NCBI GenBank assembly: GCA_024734555.1
Contig: JANPWX010020521.1
Location: 620,827 to 684,826, forward strand
Length of the DNA stretch: 64,000 nucleotides
Direction: 5' to 3'
DNA from: Trochalopteron elliotii
Lineage: Eukaryota > Chordata > Aves > Passeriformes > Leiothrichidae
The position numbers and the translations under genes are program-made. Each line of letters opens with the position of its first letter. The stretch's first letter is position 1. Under the pieces are notes generated by a model, which searched no databases, was not told the DNA's origin, and was given only the letters and a program-made list of their open reading frames with translations. Of the stretch, positions 35,180-48,029 are shown piece by piece.

Positions 35180-35622
35180 ATGTGTGCTAATGTCTTTACA
35201 AATAATTGGATGGCTGAAGGTATGGGTATTAATGTCTTTGAAATGGGTCTTAATATTTCTACTTACTTTGGACAGCAGGTCTGTTACCGGGCCCAGACAG
35301 CTTGGCTCCTGAGATAGACAAGGGTCTGCACAAGCCTGAACTTCAGAACTTTGGGGTAAAACAGGAGATTCAAGGGGGAATATGGGGTAGGCAGTTCAGG
35401 AAGAGTGTACTTTCCTAGTGCTTCAGCCAACAGGGAAAGGAAGAGAGCAACATGTGGCAGGGAGTTTAGGATAAAAGGAGGGTGCACCCTCTGAAGTAAC
35501 AAGAGAAGCCCTGTGGGTGTGTGCTCCGATGGACTCTCTCCCTTTATTCAAATAAAGTTCAAGGGACTCCTCTGTCTCCTTTTTTGCACAAAACCCTCTG
35601 TTGTTGGTAGATTTTCCTGACA
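35180..35622 (+). repeat. Probable 3' LTR of the gammaretrovirus-like remnant
   Basis: Begins TGTGTGCTAATG just after a purine-rich tract and ends TTTTCCTGACA. It has a TATA-like GATAAAAGG near 35470 and AATAAA near 35551. The left border is uncertain; a start at 35282 (TGTTACCGGG) is also possible. Confidence 0.5.
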
Positions 35623-35634
35623 CCAGGGAGAGTG

Positions 35635-35762
35635 TAGAGCTTCCCCTCTGGAGACATCCCAACCTCATCTGGATGTGTTCCTCTATCACCTGCTCCAGGT
35701 GACTCTGCCTTGGCAGGGGGGTTGCACTAGGTGATCTCAACCCGAAAGATTCTGTGATTCAG
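35635..35762 (+). mobile_element. CR1 LINE 3' end
   Basis: The sense CR1 tail: CATCTGGATGTGTTCCT, GGTTGCACTAGGTGATCTC and GATTCTGTGATTC. Confidence 0.75.
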
Positions 35763-35915
35763 CTTCCCACACACACCATCCTCTTGCACATCTCCTCCAC
35801 TCTCCCATATCCTGGCAGGTCCTGCCCCTGGCCCCAGCATCTTCCCACAGCTCCAGCTGGACACACCACGAGCCCATCCCTCCCTCCACGTGTGTGCATT
35901 GCCTCCAGCCCCCAG

Positions 35916-36361
35916 TGTTAGAAATAAAAATCCATACTCCAAGCTTTAATCAAAATTTTAGGTATTTATTAGATAACAAAAAAAGCAAACAAGCAGTGCT
36001 GGGTACATCCTGCCCTCCACCAACAGGCACCCCAACTGTTAGTTGTGCAAATATTAATTCCATATATTCATACATATGCATAAGCATTTCTCAACAGTTC
36101 TCAGTAGTACCCCTCCTCCCTATTTCCTGTTGTGGTGCCTATTGTCTTTGCCTGCACATGCTGCATGGGCTCTTTCTTGGTGGTCTTTTAGTTCTCTTTG
36201 ATGGTCATTGGGAGGAAGGTGAAGTCTTCCTTATTCATTTTTTGCTGATCTTAGGTTCTCACGCAATTTTGCTTGCATAGGCAGTTTACACGTTTGCTCA
36301 ATTTTCCACCTATTGTTCACCATATTCTATCCAGTTGTTTCCCCTCTAGTCTTATCTGACA
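35916..36361 (-). mobile_element. Possible LTR
   Basis: Begins TGTTAGAAATAAAA and ends CTTATCTGACA on +, with an AATAAA on the - strand (near 35965), as a reverse LTR would have. No target duplication was seen. It is followed by a GC-rich stretch (36465-36645) with an ATG-led 23-codon segment that I do not recognise. Confidence 0.35.
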
Positions 36362-37289
36362 AGTTTCTCAGAATTCATCTTTGTACTTGTCTCCACTCCC
36401 GTGGTACCACTTCATCATTATATATATATTTTCTCCGATATGAATCACAGTTATATCTCTCACACCAGCGACCCTCCTTCCTCTGCACGGCCACTCCTCA
36501 GCTCTCCCCGGCCCCAGCCCACCCCAGAGAGCTGGATCCACCCCCGCCCACATGTGACCCCAGTGGAGCGGCCACCTCCCTGCCCACCCCTGGAGCCATG
36601 TCCTGGAAGGACAGTGCAGAAAGGGTGTCGGAGCTGCTTCTGAAAAACGAGGTTCACTTTCTTGGTAATTTTTTTTTTTTTTAAGTTTAATAAAAAAGTA
36701 AGACAATAAGGAAACAGAAACAAAGCAAAGTATCTCAGCTGGGCTGCCTGGCATACAGCCAAAAGCACACCCTAACTCAGAAAACACTTCTTTAAATGTA
36801 CCAGTTTGTTACACATTCATAAACTCCCATGCATTATTCAAACATTCCTTGTAGATGTTGGTTTTAACATCTGACCTTCTCCCATTCTATCAATATGTTT
36901 TACTTCTTCTGGTGGTTCCATCTTGCCTCACTTTCTGATAACAGAGGCAATTAATTCTTCTTTTGGAGTTCTGGTGTCTGTGCTGTTTTCTTCATCCAGA
37001 TAATCCACGAATGTGGGGAATTTCCTGATTATCTTTTCCTACTCTTCTCAGTTAGCTACAAAAGCATCTTACATCACATAGTTTCTATTTTAATATTATG
37101 CTATAACCTATGAAATATACATTCATCACACCACCATTTCTAAGCCTTGTTAAATAGCAGAAATAACTGAAACTATATTAATACAGCAAAGCCTTCTATC
37201 ATTATACATATAGCATTCATTTTAACTTTTGCAAAAAGGCAACTTTATAATATGTATCTGTAACATGCTGAATGTAGACAAAAGGTTCT

Positions 37290-37880
37290 GTGCCAGCCAT
37301 GGTGTGGCAGCAGGGCCAGGGCAATGATTGTCCCCCTGCATTCGGCACTGGAGAGGCCATGCTTTAAGTGCTGTGTCCAGTTCTGAGCCCCTTAATTCAG
37401 GAAGGACACTGAGGGGCTGCAGCTTGTCCAGGAGAGAGAATAGAGCCAAAGAAATGGCTGGAGCACTAGTCCAATGAGCAGAGACTGAGGGAACTGGAGG
37501 GGCTCAGCCTGGAGAAAAGGAGGCTCAGGGGGACCTTCTCGTTTCTCCAGATCTCCCTGACAGGAGGATGCAGCCAGGTGGCGGTCAGGCTCTTCTCCCA
37601 GGGAGCAAGGGACAGGAAAACGGGAAACAACCTCAGGTTGCACTCAGAGAGGTTTAGGTTGGACATTAGGAAGAAATTCTCAACAGAAAGGGTGATAAGA
37701 TATTAGAAGGGGCTGCCCAGGGAGGTGCTGGAGTCACTGTCCCTGGAAGTGTTTTAAGAAAAGACTGGACGTGGCACTCAATGCCATGGTGTGGTTGACA
37801 AGGTGGTGCTGAGTCATAAGTTGGTCTCAATGATGTCAAGGGTCTTTTCCAACCTAAATGATTCTCTGATTCTGTGGAAA
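37290..37880 (+). mobile_element. CR1 LINE 3' fragment
   Basis: Long sense CR1 match: GGCTCAGCCTGGAGAAAAGG, TTAGGTTGGACATTAGGAAG, GGGCTGCCCAGGGAGGTGC and ATGATTCTCTGATTCTGTG. Confidence 0.92.
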
Positions 37881-38571
37881 CTAATAAGTGTGAAATAGAT
37901 AAGTGTGTGTGACACAGTTTAACATATGGCCAGTTATTAGCCATGTGTAAATGTATCAATCTCTGAGGGTCCAGCCCTTGCAGATTGCCTTAAAATAATT
38001 TTAGTGAGACTGCTCTTCAGAGGTGTCTCCAGAAGTAAAGTAAAATGTTTAATAAGTGAAAAATAACAAACGTTACAGAAAATAAAAGAAAAGCTTGCAA
38101 CAAGTGTCTGAGAAAATCTCTGACACCCTGCTAGAAACACTCTAAAAAGCCCTCTAGTTTCTTTGTGCTCCTTCTTAAATACTTAATGTTTTAGGAGGGA
38201 CAATTTGGCTTGCTGCCAAAGGGAGAGGTACAAGATTTGAAGAACAGCAAAAAGGTTCAATAGGTGCTTATCTCTTGGCACTGAGCCAATCACTGTCAGA
38301 AGAATACAGAAAGTTCTAGGTAAACTTCCTAAACTGTCTAAAGGTAAACTCAGACTCTTTCCCTATTTGAAAACACCTGTTGGGGGTGTGGGGTGTATGA
38401 CAACATGTGTGTGCACCACACAGGTTAGCTCTAGCTAAGACCGAGTTAATAGACAATGTGAGTTTGAAATAAAATTTTAGTGGTTTACGTTTTTTATCTT
38501 CATCTTTGCAGAAAAACATGGAAACACCTGCCAGCAGCATCAGGTCTACAAGGTTCCTGTTTTATTTGCAT

Positions 38572-38722
38572 TGCCCAGAGAAGCTGGAGGTGTTCCATCC
38601 CTGGAAGTGGATGGAGCTTTGAGTAACCTGGTCTAGTGGTAGGTGTCCCTGCCCGTAGCAGGGATTTGGAACAAGATGAGCCTTAAGTTCACTTTCAACC
38701 CAAACCATTTTGTGATTTGATG
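38572..38722 (+). mobile_element. CR1 LINE 3' end
   Basis: Sense CR1 tail with TGAGTAACCTGGTCTAGTGG, GGTGTCCCTGCCC and TTTCAACCCAAACCATTTTG. Confidence 0.88.
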
Positions 38723-39499
38723 TTTAAAGGTTGAAGTAGGTTTGCACCTCCTAAGCAGCACAAGGGTTTTGTGTAAGTGCAAAGTTTCCTTTCACCCAGA
38801 TTCATTGTAGCTGTCACCACTGAGAATGCCAAAAATAAGTACAGTTCCCATGCTCTAAATCACAATATAACTGGCTGCTATGCCCAAGAACTATAGACTA
38901 GCTGAATAATACATTACAAGACTTCAGGCTGAGTAAACACCTGAGTTCCTAAAGGGAAAATATAGTTTTCCCTGTGATTTTTCTCATTCAGCTGCCAGAA
39001 TGAGCTGGTGAACCAGTGAGCTGTTGCAGCTTTGTGAGCAAGTGTGAGAGCAGCTGGGACAGGGAAGTTGACCAGCTTGGCTGAATTATGTTTTTACACA
39101 ATATTGTGTAAAAATAATAAATAAAATAAACCTCATGTAACAGGACTGGAAAACTGAATACCCTGGGTATTTCTTAAAAGGTTGTATTCAGACCTCCACT
39201 AGATAAACAACAAAAGCCACAACAAATGACAAAACATTTGTTAATGTGTTTTTCACATACAGCATTTCCTTACAGCTGGGGAGCACTGAGTTAGAAGCGG
39301 TTGATAAGTGATTGATTCTTAATTCAGCCAGTTGTTCATGAAAATGTCTGAAACCAAAAGGTGCTTTTATGCTTCATCAAATGGGCTCTGTTATAGATAG
39401 ATATGGTTATCATATCACTAATATGATGATTGGCTCTCACAATTAAGAGATTAATATTGTGTATATTTTAAAAGAAGTTTTATTGATGTATGGCTATTC

Positions 39500-39921
39500 T
39501 ATTGTAGTTTGTTGTTTAGACACCCTCTGTTCTCCCCATAGTTCCTCCCCCCCATATTGTTGCTATCAGACACCCTTGGTTGTCAGGGTTGTCAGGGTCA
39601 TGTAGAGGGAGGGCGGGCACAAGTGCCCCTTGCATGGGGCAGTTGGGAATGGGGAAAGCCTGTTGCTAGGGAGGCATAGCATGGCAACACTTCACCTCCA
39701 ATCAAGTTGCAAGAAAGTCCCCACAAATGGACAGCGAAGAAGAGTTGACTGGCAGACTTTGAGAGGTGCCAGGGTTGGCTGGTGCAACACTAGGGGTATA
39801 AAAGGTGGAGCAGCCATTTTGTCGATGAGCCAGTGCTGCCGTTTTTCTTTATTCAGTCCTTTGTGATGTTTGTTGGGGTTCAATAAATCTTTGACAATTT
39901 TAAAGTGAGCAGTCGTATCTC
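39500..39921 (+). mobile_element. Probable LTR with TATA box and poly(A) signal
   Basis: TATAAAA at 39797-39803 and AATAAA at 39882-39887 are spaced as in an LTR, and the block ends CGTATCTCACA near 39921. The left border (TGTTGTTTAGACACC near 39509 is one option) and the target duplication could not be fixed. Confidence 0.5.
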
Positions 39922-41640
39922 ACAGGCTCCAAATGAGGGTTTCCAGTCAGCACACCTTTCAGCTCTTGTGTTTTCTTTGCACTTTCTTTATACTTGTTTT
40001 TTCTCTCCTCTATATATTTTTCTCTCAGGTGTAGAACCCATGAAGAATAGATTTATGTCCTCTCTGCAAAGCTGTAACTGAAATGGGGGCAGCCACAACC
40101 TTTTATTTAACTTCATGCCAGTGTCTTTTATCTCTGTGCCTTGGTATTTCCTCCAGTTCCTGCAAAGCACTCTTACCCTTGTGCATTTAGTTCTGTATCT
40201 GTCTTAATCACCATACTTTAGATAAGCATTCAAACCAACTTTGAAGCCACTCTTTTATACTGCACATACCACAGAGCAAAGTGCTTGGGGATGCTTTAAA
40301 ATGGGACTTAAAAGGGAAAGTTCTAGCTGCTAGCTGGATTGTGATGGTAAAAAAGAAACAGCTATGCTGCCGGATACATGTGGATTTTCCATACAGCCTG
40401 CAAACACAGCCTGCAAACTCAAGATTGAGGCTCTTTTTTCCCCTCCAGTAGCGAGAATATTCTGCTTTCTTTGGTGTTGTTTATAGATTAACTGTCACCT
40501 CCTTGTGAATTGTTGTGCAGAGACAACACAGCAGATGAGGGAAAAAATACAAGCAAAAATCTGAGTGGTAAGGAGAGAAAGAGAGAGATTAATAATACTT
40601 GTATTAATACTTGAGATACTTTTGTGAAGAATACTTGAGATATTTTTATGAAGAAAGTGAGAGAGCCAAGCAATCCAATGCCAGTGCACAGGAACTGTAG
40701 AGGAAGTCTTGCAGCATTTTGCAATTACTTAGAGTCTACCAGGAGTGTGAAAAGTAGGGCTGCTTTTTTCCTGAACCTCACAGGTTCAACAAGTCCTTCA
40801 CTTGCAATTGCTACAAGGGAGAGTTGAGCACATTACAAAATTACAGTTGATTAAGAATTTGATTGAAGCAGCATGTTTCTTGGAAAGGATGTGCACGTGT
40901 TTTTAGCATAAGCACAGGGGAGCCTATGAAGAAAACCACCACAGACCTAGAGATGAACCGAATAAAAAACACTGTGTAAGGAACAGCCTAGAGAAAGACA
41001 ATTTTGAGCTTGCAGTGTTGGTGTGCTTGGGCTGCGGCTACAAAAGGACACTTGGATGGACTGATTCTCCTTCTGTAAACAAGAAATACACAGACTTGTG
41101 ACCAGAGTTGTGCTCAGCATCACCCATTACCTATTCCAAATCTCTATTCCAAACCAAAAGGAACTACAAAACCTCAATATTGTCGCTCCCTCAAGTTGTA
41201 AGAGTAGTAGTATCCACCAAATTTGCTATGAAAGCCAATGACGCAGGTGTGAAATGCATCCTCTTTGGTAAGTGGGAGGTGGAGACACAGCACTGGGAAC
41301 TATTCACATATTACCTAGATGTGTCTGCAGGTAAATCTGGAGCTTTGTCACACCCAGGACAGTACCTAAAGTGATCTTTGATCCAGCAGAACTATGCTCA
41401 TTCCAAGAGGAAAGGCCCTATGGAAGATGGTGTGAGAGCTGATCTCTCTCACACTAGTTGGTGAACCTGAGATTGTGGTTAGCAGAAGGCTCTGCCCTGG
41501 AGGGCAGAGGGAAATCCTCTCTTTTTTGAGAAGATTTGTGTGCTGGGAGTCTGCTGAGGAAATAGCAGAGTACAGATTCCTCCCAGAGGTGGGAACAGAA
41601 GAGCTTTGGCCAATCAGCTCCAGGTGCTGTCAGTGTCAGA
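39922..41640. other. No gene or clear repeat recognised
   Basis: Ordinary AT-rich avian non-coding sequence. Short open frames here have no family resemblance or splice context. Confidence 0.5.
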
Positions 41641-41649
41641 TGATGAAAG

Positions 41650-42284
41650 TGTAATAGATGTAACTATAAATTCGTGCAAATTAAAGCATAGTAGATGATA
41701 GAATGTATATTTTCTATAACCCTGTAAGTATAAAAGTAACCCTGATTCCTGGAATGGGACAGGCGTTCACCAAATGCCGGGACATGCTTTGTATACAATC
41801 TAACATCTCGATTTACACTAGAAAGGAGGGTGGCTTCCCAGGATGTAGCTCCTTGAGCTCATCAGATTTTGGGCACCTGGACCATCAACCCACCATCAAC
41901 CCACCATCAACACACAGATACCCATTTCGAGGGTGGACCCTGCATTTGACGACATCATCATCTCAAAAGAAGATTCCCGGAAAATCCTTTCAGACGCAGC
42001 CCAGCACCGGGAAATCTGTTCAGGGTCCATCATCGAGTGAAAAGACTGGGCCTGAATTGGAAAACACAATACCTCTGCTGCCAGAAGGCACAAAATACAG
42101 TATAAGAACTCTGACTCAAACCCAAGCAAATTGTGGAACAGTGCGAGATAGCAACCCTGCTGTCAGTCGGCTGTTTCACCCAACATTCGAATGTTGTTCC
42201 CTGTGGCTGTCCCAGATAGATTTAAAATGGAAAAATAAAACTTATTATTTTTCTGTCCCATTGGCTGGTTGATCATTTATAACA
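41650..42284 (+). mobile_element. Solo LTR, TSD AAAG
   Basis: A 635-base LTR starting TGTAATAGATG and ending CATTTATAACA, flanked by AAAG at 41646-41649 and 42285-42288. A TATA-like AGTATAAGAA lies near 42100 and AATAAAAC near 42235. A 10-base unit CCATCAACCC is repeated at 41882-41910. The 189-codon frame inside it is not a recognisable protein. Confidence 0.72.
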
Positions 42285-42289
42285 AAAGG

Positions 42290-45200
42290 GACTGCAGGTT
42301 CCACACTCAGAGAAAGAGGTGAGATAAATGGACCCAAGGACACAGGAAGCAGCCAGTCTAAGATAATAAGGTGGAAAAGTGACACCTTCAGGCAGCCAAT
42401 GACTGTGCAAAGCAAAATAGTACCCAAAACACTCACAACAGACTAACTGCCCTAAAAGAAATAACCAGATTCCAAATTCAGTGCAGCAAAGCCCAGTCCA
42501 TTAATATTTCTATGGTAAAGGTGCGCTTTTGTGTCAGCACCCAAATTAGCCTTTCACTTCCTAGGTTGTTAACTGGAACCACAGCAGTTACTTCATGATA
42601 ACACAGTGCCAGGCAGCACAGGAGAGCAGGTACGAAACACAGCTCTCAGTGTGTCCTGTAGCAGCTGGCACATCTGTTCAGCACCTACTAGATCAGATCG
42701 CAGAGGTGAAGTAAAGGAAGGAAAAGTCTCAGAAAGAAAAAAAAGAAGGAAAAAATAGAAAACGCATATTAGTGCAACATACTTCCAAATCAAAGTACCA
42801 GATCTGACATATGTGTGTACAGGTCTTTGACTTCAAAGCAAATGTAGATCTCTTCCTAAAAACAATTACAAGAGATAAATAAATAGGATGAAGGGCTTTT
42901 ACTGAGCTTCTTAACTCCCTTAATTTCCTCTTACACTGGCTACAGACAAGGTGATTCTATCTTGCTCTGCTATCTTGATCATTGGTGCTTTGAACCAAAA
43001 ATAGAAACACCAGTATTTTAAAAGACATTCCTTTCTTAATGGCTGATTTGTGCATGAGGCACTTTCATGTTACCAAAGTGTGATAAGCAGTAAAAAGATT
43101 AATTTTGAAGCACAGAGCTTCAGTCCTTGCTCAAAACTTTGTCCTTTAGATTTGTTTTGGTGTCCCCTCCTCTTGACATGACTTTATCCTTACCTCATTG
43201 TGGCTAAGGATGTGCTGTAAAAATAGGATAATTTTTGGTTTTCCTCTCAAATATTGTGAAGTAGCCTATGTTGTTGTGGGCATGAAATGGAATGAAAGCT
43301 GATGCTGCAGACTGCTGTGCTAGGTACACATTAGGGACAACAGTGGAACTATATTTGATAAGATCCGGTACTTTACCTAATGACATCCACCCAGTGCAGT
43401 GTACATCAGATCACACAGAAATGTAGCACTCCACAGCATTCTTGATCTAGCCAGTAATTGTTGTCTATATTATTTAGGATGCTACAATTCTCTTGACAGC
43501 CAAGCTGACTAAAGAAAGTGAACACAGAAGCTGTGGCCAATGCACTTGAACTAAGTTCTTGCTTTTCCATTAAAAGAAATTGCACTATATTTTTATTATC
43601 ATTATTATTAATACGATTATCAATATTGTTAATGTTAATATTAATAAAATCCGATAGTTATTCTTGTCTAAGTATCATTGTAGGATACTAACGACACACA
43701 TCTGGGAAGAGAGACAGAGATCATATTTTGCTCAGGTGTAGGAAAGAAATTCCATTATCACCTGACCAGAACAGACTTGGATAGAAATCTTTCAGTTGCT
43801 TATATATGCTGCACAAAAATTCTCACTTACTTTTGTTTTGTCATGTTCCTTCTCGAGTTGTCTTCCTCCTGTAGAGCAACACTTGACACTAAATGGAGAA
43901 TAGATATGTAAATTAAAGGCACTCTCTCACTCCATTGACATCCAGAACATCCTGACAGGCAATCTAAGAAAGACAGAATGAAAGACTCCAGTCAGTGAGA
44001 AACCCAGCCTGGGAAGTCTCAGCAGGGGTTATTAGCGATTGCCTTAGTGCCTCACTGCCCAGCTGCCATAGTCATCAGGAGAAATGAAAAGCCCAGGAAA
44101 TTGAGCACAGGCTATACTCTTTTCTTCCCTTCTTCCCTTTCTCTCATTCTCTCTCTCTCTCTATTTTTTTTTTTGCCTGGCACCACACCACCTTAATTTG
44201 CTGTCTGTGCACAGAGGATTCCTGTGTGCAAATGGTCCGGTGCTATGAAGAGTTTCCTGAAAATGAGCTTATCTCTACTATCCATAGTTATTTAATTGAA
44301 GTAGATGCACTTGAATTTTTTTAAAGACATATTCTTCAGAAATTACTTTGTATCCTGGTAAGCTCTTTACTGGCACATTAAGAGACCAGAAAAAAAAAAA
44401 ACAAATTAGCTTTTTGTCTGAAAATATTAATTATTTATCAGCAGTGAAAATTACAGAATTTGAGGAATAAATTCTAGAGAAATCATTTGCGTTTTTATAC
44501 TAGTCAACATAACTCCTGTCGTTACAGCAGGTTTTCCTTTTAGTTCATGGACTAGTCACAGACATTTATGCCTTTTTTCAAGTAAGACAGGTGCCCCTGC
44601 TTGGCCTCCCAGCACTTGTCTAAACTTATATATATTAAAAAAAAATAACCTGAATTAATTAAAAATCTAAACTAAGAGTGAACTATTTTAGTCTCTGTGT
44701 TACATCCAGTATTATATGGAATGAAAACAAAACACCATTAAGGTAAACTGAATTAAAACCTCTTAAATTTTAAGTAGTGCTTCCCCTTAGAGATTTAAAG
44801 CAGTTTTAAAATAATCATAATTTGATAAACTTTCCTGAGAGTCTTTGTGTAGTTAAAATCTTGTATGAGTGGTACTCAGACTTTCCAGCTAGACAGGCCA
44901 TTTCTCTCATACCAGAATGTGACCTTTAGTTCCAGAAGTGCTCACTTAAAATTTACAGTGAGAGAGCAGAGAAATTTCTAGCACTCTGTGTTTCTCACAC
45001 GGATGCAGAATTTGTAAGTGAAAAGTGCCCAACGAGCATACAAAATAACTTTACTCCACTTTGCAAGAGAAATTAGGAGTTTTCCAGCAGTCCCTGGGGG
45101 ATAATTCCTCCTGACTCTCAGTTTGGAAATCTTCTGGTTTGCCTTTTCACCTCATTCTCTTCTTTTAGCATCAGCATCCTTTTTTAGCAAAAAGTGCACT

Positions 45201-48020
45201 GTTTCAGGCCATTTTTCTATGTCACAAGACAGAGCAAGTAAATGAGAGCCAATGAATTTTAACAGATATTTTGAAGAGCCAACAGACTTTATGTCTAAAT
45301 TAAAATGTTTGTCCTTTTCTTAGAAATACTCTCTGCTCTGCGAGAGTCAGAATGTTGGAGCAAGACAGGAAGGAGGTTGGATCACCAGAACATATGCCAC
45401 TAGACTGGCCAAGGTACATCCATTTCTCTGAGTGTCACCAGGCTTGCAGTATTTCTGCAGTTCCATCATCACTTACCAGATTTCTGTGTTGGCTCACTCT
45501 GGTGTTTTTCAGCTATGAACAGCCTTTTCTAATGGTTTGATTGGAGAAGCTAAAGAAGCATAGAAGAAGGGTGTCTGTGGCGGGGAGGGGTGCCCAATAC
45601 CCTCTAAAGTGAACTGGACTACAGTGAGTGTGTTTCTGTCATCTTGAGATGTGTGCAGTTGGGTAGAAGATATTACTGGAACAGTATTTAATAATTCATC
45701 TGCAAGATGAATTAGCTTTTGGTAAGAGCCTGAAAAGTCTGGCTGTGGTTGTATATAGGAGACTCTATAGAGGGAAGACTTAGGAAATATATGAAGGATG
45801 GTTAGTCCTGAAAAGAACCAAAACCAAATTCACAGACCAGGATGAAAATGAGATTAAAATATTTCAGCCTTTTCAGGGAATACTAATGTACCCTAGACAG
45901 CCAAACCAGAATGCATCTATCCCTGCTGGAGCAGGGATAGTCAGTTTCCTCTGACTACTGCTGTCTAAACTCAAACACAGTGGCCCTGACATAAAAGCTC
46001 GTTATGTCTCCAGTAAACAGCAAATGACTTTGAACACTTTTTGTCCCCAGTAATCAATATTGAGTCTAAAAGAAAAAAAGAAGCCACTGCCACTCTGTGT
46101 AATTTGGTTATCCTCAATATCATATTTCTATTCAAAATAGCCATCAGAACTGTCTGCTGCTTCTTACAAAAGCAGAATGTAAGCAGGAAATATTATGTCG
46201 CAGCCTGGGCGGAGCACACTTCGGGCCAGTCAGGGAGGGAAGGGGTGGGGTCCAGGACAGGGCGATACCAGGTGTTATCAGGGATACAGGGGTGTGGGTA
46301 TTTTGGAAGGAATCTACCAAGTACAGACAAATAAACAAAATACAGACACAAATTTGAAACCTCAATCGCGCACCGAAACATCATCCCAAGATTTTTTCTG
46401 GACATAGTTTTTAAGCCCTGCCCTGTTATTGTACAGGCTGAATAATTTCATAAGCAAGTATTTTTTCTGACCATTTCAGGTTGCAGTTCCGTTACTGCAG
46501 GAGCAGTTGTGTCCCTAGTGTTCATCTCTGCTTTCCAGACCCGTCCCAGCTGTGCTGACAATGCCATTTGGTGTGGGGAACTGAAGGGATAAAGTGACCC
46601 AACTAAGACATAACCCACCAGAAGAAAAAGTTTGTTTTTCAGCTACATCAGTGTCCCTTAGGCTCATGCACAGCAGGAGACAGCACCACGATAAGAATAG
46701 ATGGGCAGTCAGGAATGACAGGCTTCCACTGTCATTCTGTGCCACTGCTCCAAAATCACTTGAGACTCTTCTCCCTCAGTCTTTTGGGTCTAACAGAAGC
46801 TGTTTTAAATAAATAATTGTTTAAGTATGAAAGTCAAGTGTTCCCTGAAAAGCGTGCAAGTGAGAAGAGAGGGAGCTGGGAAGATTGCACAGAAATCACA
46901 CAAAACTACAATTACCTAAATATTTATTTCCAAAGAAAAAGCCTTCACGCCTTTTTCTTTTTTGCTTTTTTTATTTTTCTTTTTTCTTTTTCTCTTTCTC
47001 TTTCTTTTTCTTCTTTTTTTTTTTTTTTAATTTATTACACCTTGTAATAAATTCTGCTGACTAAAACATCATTCAAAATGTAATCCTGGGTGCAGTGCGT
47101 GAAGCGTTTCTGCTGATGCTGCTCAATAATCACTTTCCCACATGGACACTGACATAGAATTGAAAAACTCTTTTTTTGTTTCTTAAAATTTCTGCAAATC
47201 TTATCCTGGAAAGAATATAATAACAGGTCTCCTAGGAAAGTATAAGCTTTTTCCCACCTCCAGTACTCTCTTTTTTTCCTCTGCTCTGTTCCAGAGCATG
47301 TTCCATGTTTTTGAAGGCATAAGAGCATTTAAGTTAAAGGCAGAGTATAAATCACTGTCATTAAAAACAGAAAAAGAGGCAGAGGTGGTCAGCAAAGAGG
47401 AATTTGGGAAAGTAAATCACCTGAGAAACTATGATTTCTTTATTATTTTGAGAGAGTAACATGCATCTAGTAAACTGGTGGACCTTCCAGCATGCCTAAC
47501 CTGTTCCTAAGAAGTCACTACAGGAACCCAACTGTGGTGTTTACCAGAAGGGCCTAAGGGATTCCCCCCCCCCGCCCCCTCCAGATTCTTCTAAGACACA
47601 AGAGAGGTTTGAGCCTGAAAATAGTTTAACCCAAATACATGCATTTGCATTTTCTGGAGCTGCAGGCACAAACCCAAGGGGTTCCTACAATGACAGACAG
47701 TAAACTCTCCCTGAAGCATTTTTCAGGTAACCAGTTAATTAAGTGTTATGGTCACAGGGCTGAAGGCTGTGTGTGTATAAGAACAGGGAAGTGGAACACA
47801 GAGAAGGGCGCTGGGAGGTGGGAGGGAGGGGGAATGAACCGGTCAGAGGCAGTCTTGGGGCAGTTTGATAAAATGTTTGAATCCTGAACAGCCTGATACA
47901 AATTTTTGTGTAGCTGATGAGCCTCCACACTTCAACCAATACACCTGTGAGACTTCGCTGCAGACTGAGACAGCAAAAGTTTTCACCTGTCATGGGTGAT
48001 GTGCTGGTGACTCTTGACAC
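42290..48020. other. Gene-poor DNA with simple repeats
   Basis: No coding exons recognised. Simple sequence includes an ATT-type run (43593-43650), a CT run (44140-44175) and a long pyrimidine tract (46950-47030). Confidence 0.55.
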
Positions 48021-48029
48021 TTTCTGTTC

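Larger units (their letters stand above)
32530..35622 (+). mobile_element. Gammaretrovirus-like provirus remnant (pol pieces to 3' LTR)
   Basis: On + strand, the end of an RNase H-like frame lies near 32640-32730 and an integrase core lies near 34395-34690. The second catalytic Asp falls at 34418-34420 and the Glu at 34525-34527, with a frameshift between them. Further decayed coding sequence follows to about 34980, then a purine-rich tract near 35145-35178 and a probable 3' LTR. No 5' LTR or intact gene is visible. A solo LTR (33075-34192) has inserted between the RNase H and integrase parts. Class assignment is by resemblance of the integrase region. Confidence 0.65.

Noticed and set aside
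41703..42272. 189-codon frame as a viral or host gene
   Set aside because: It lies wholly within a solo LTR bounded by a target duplication.
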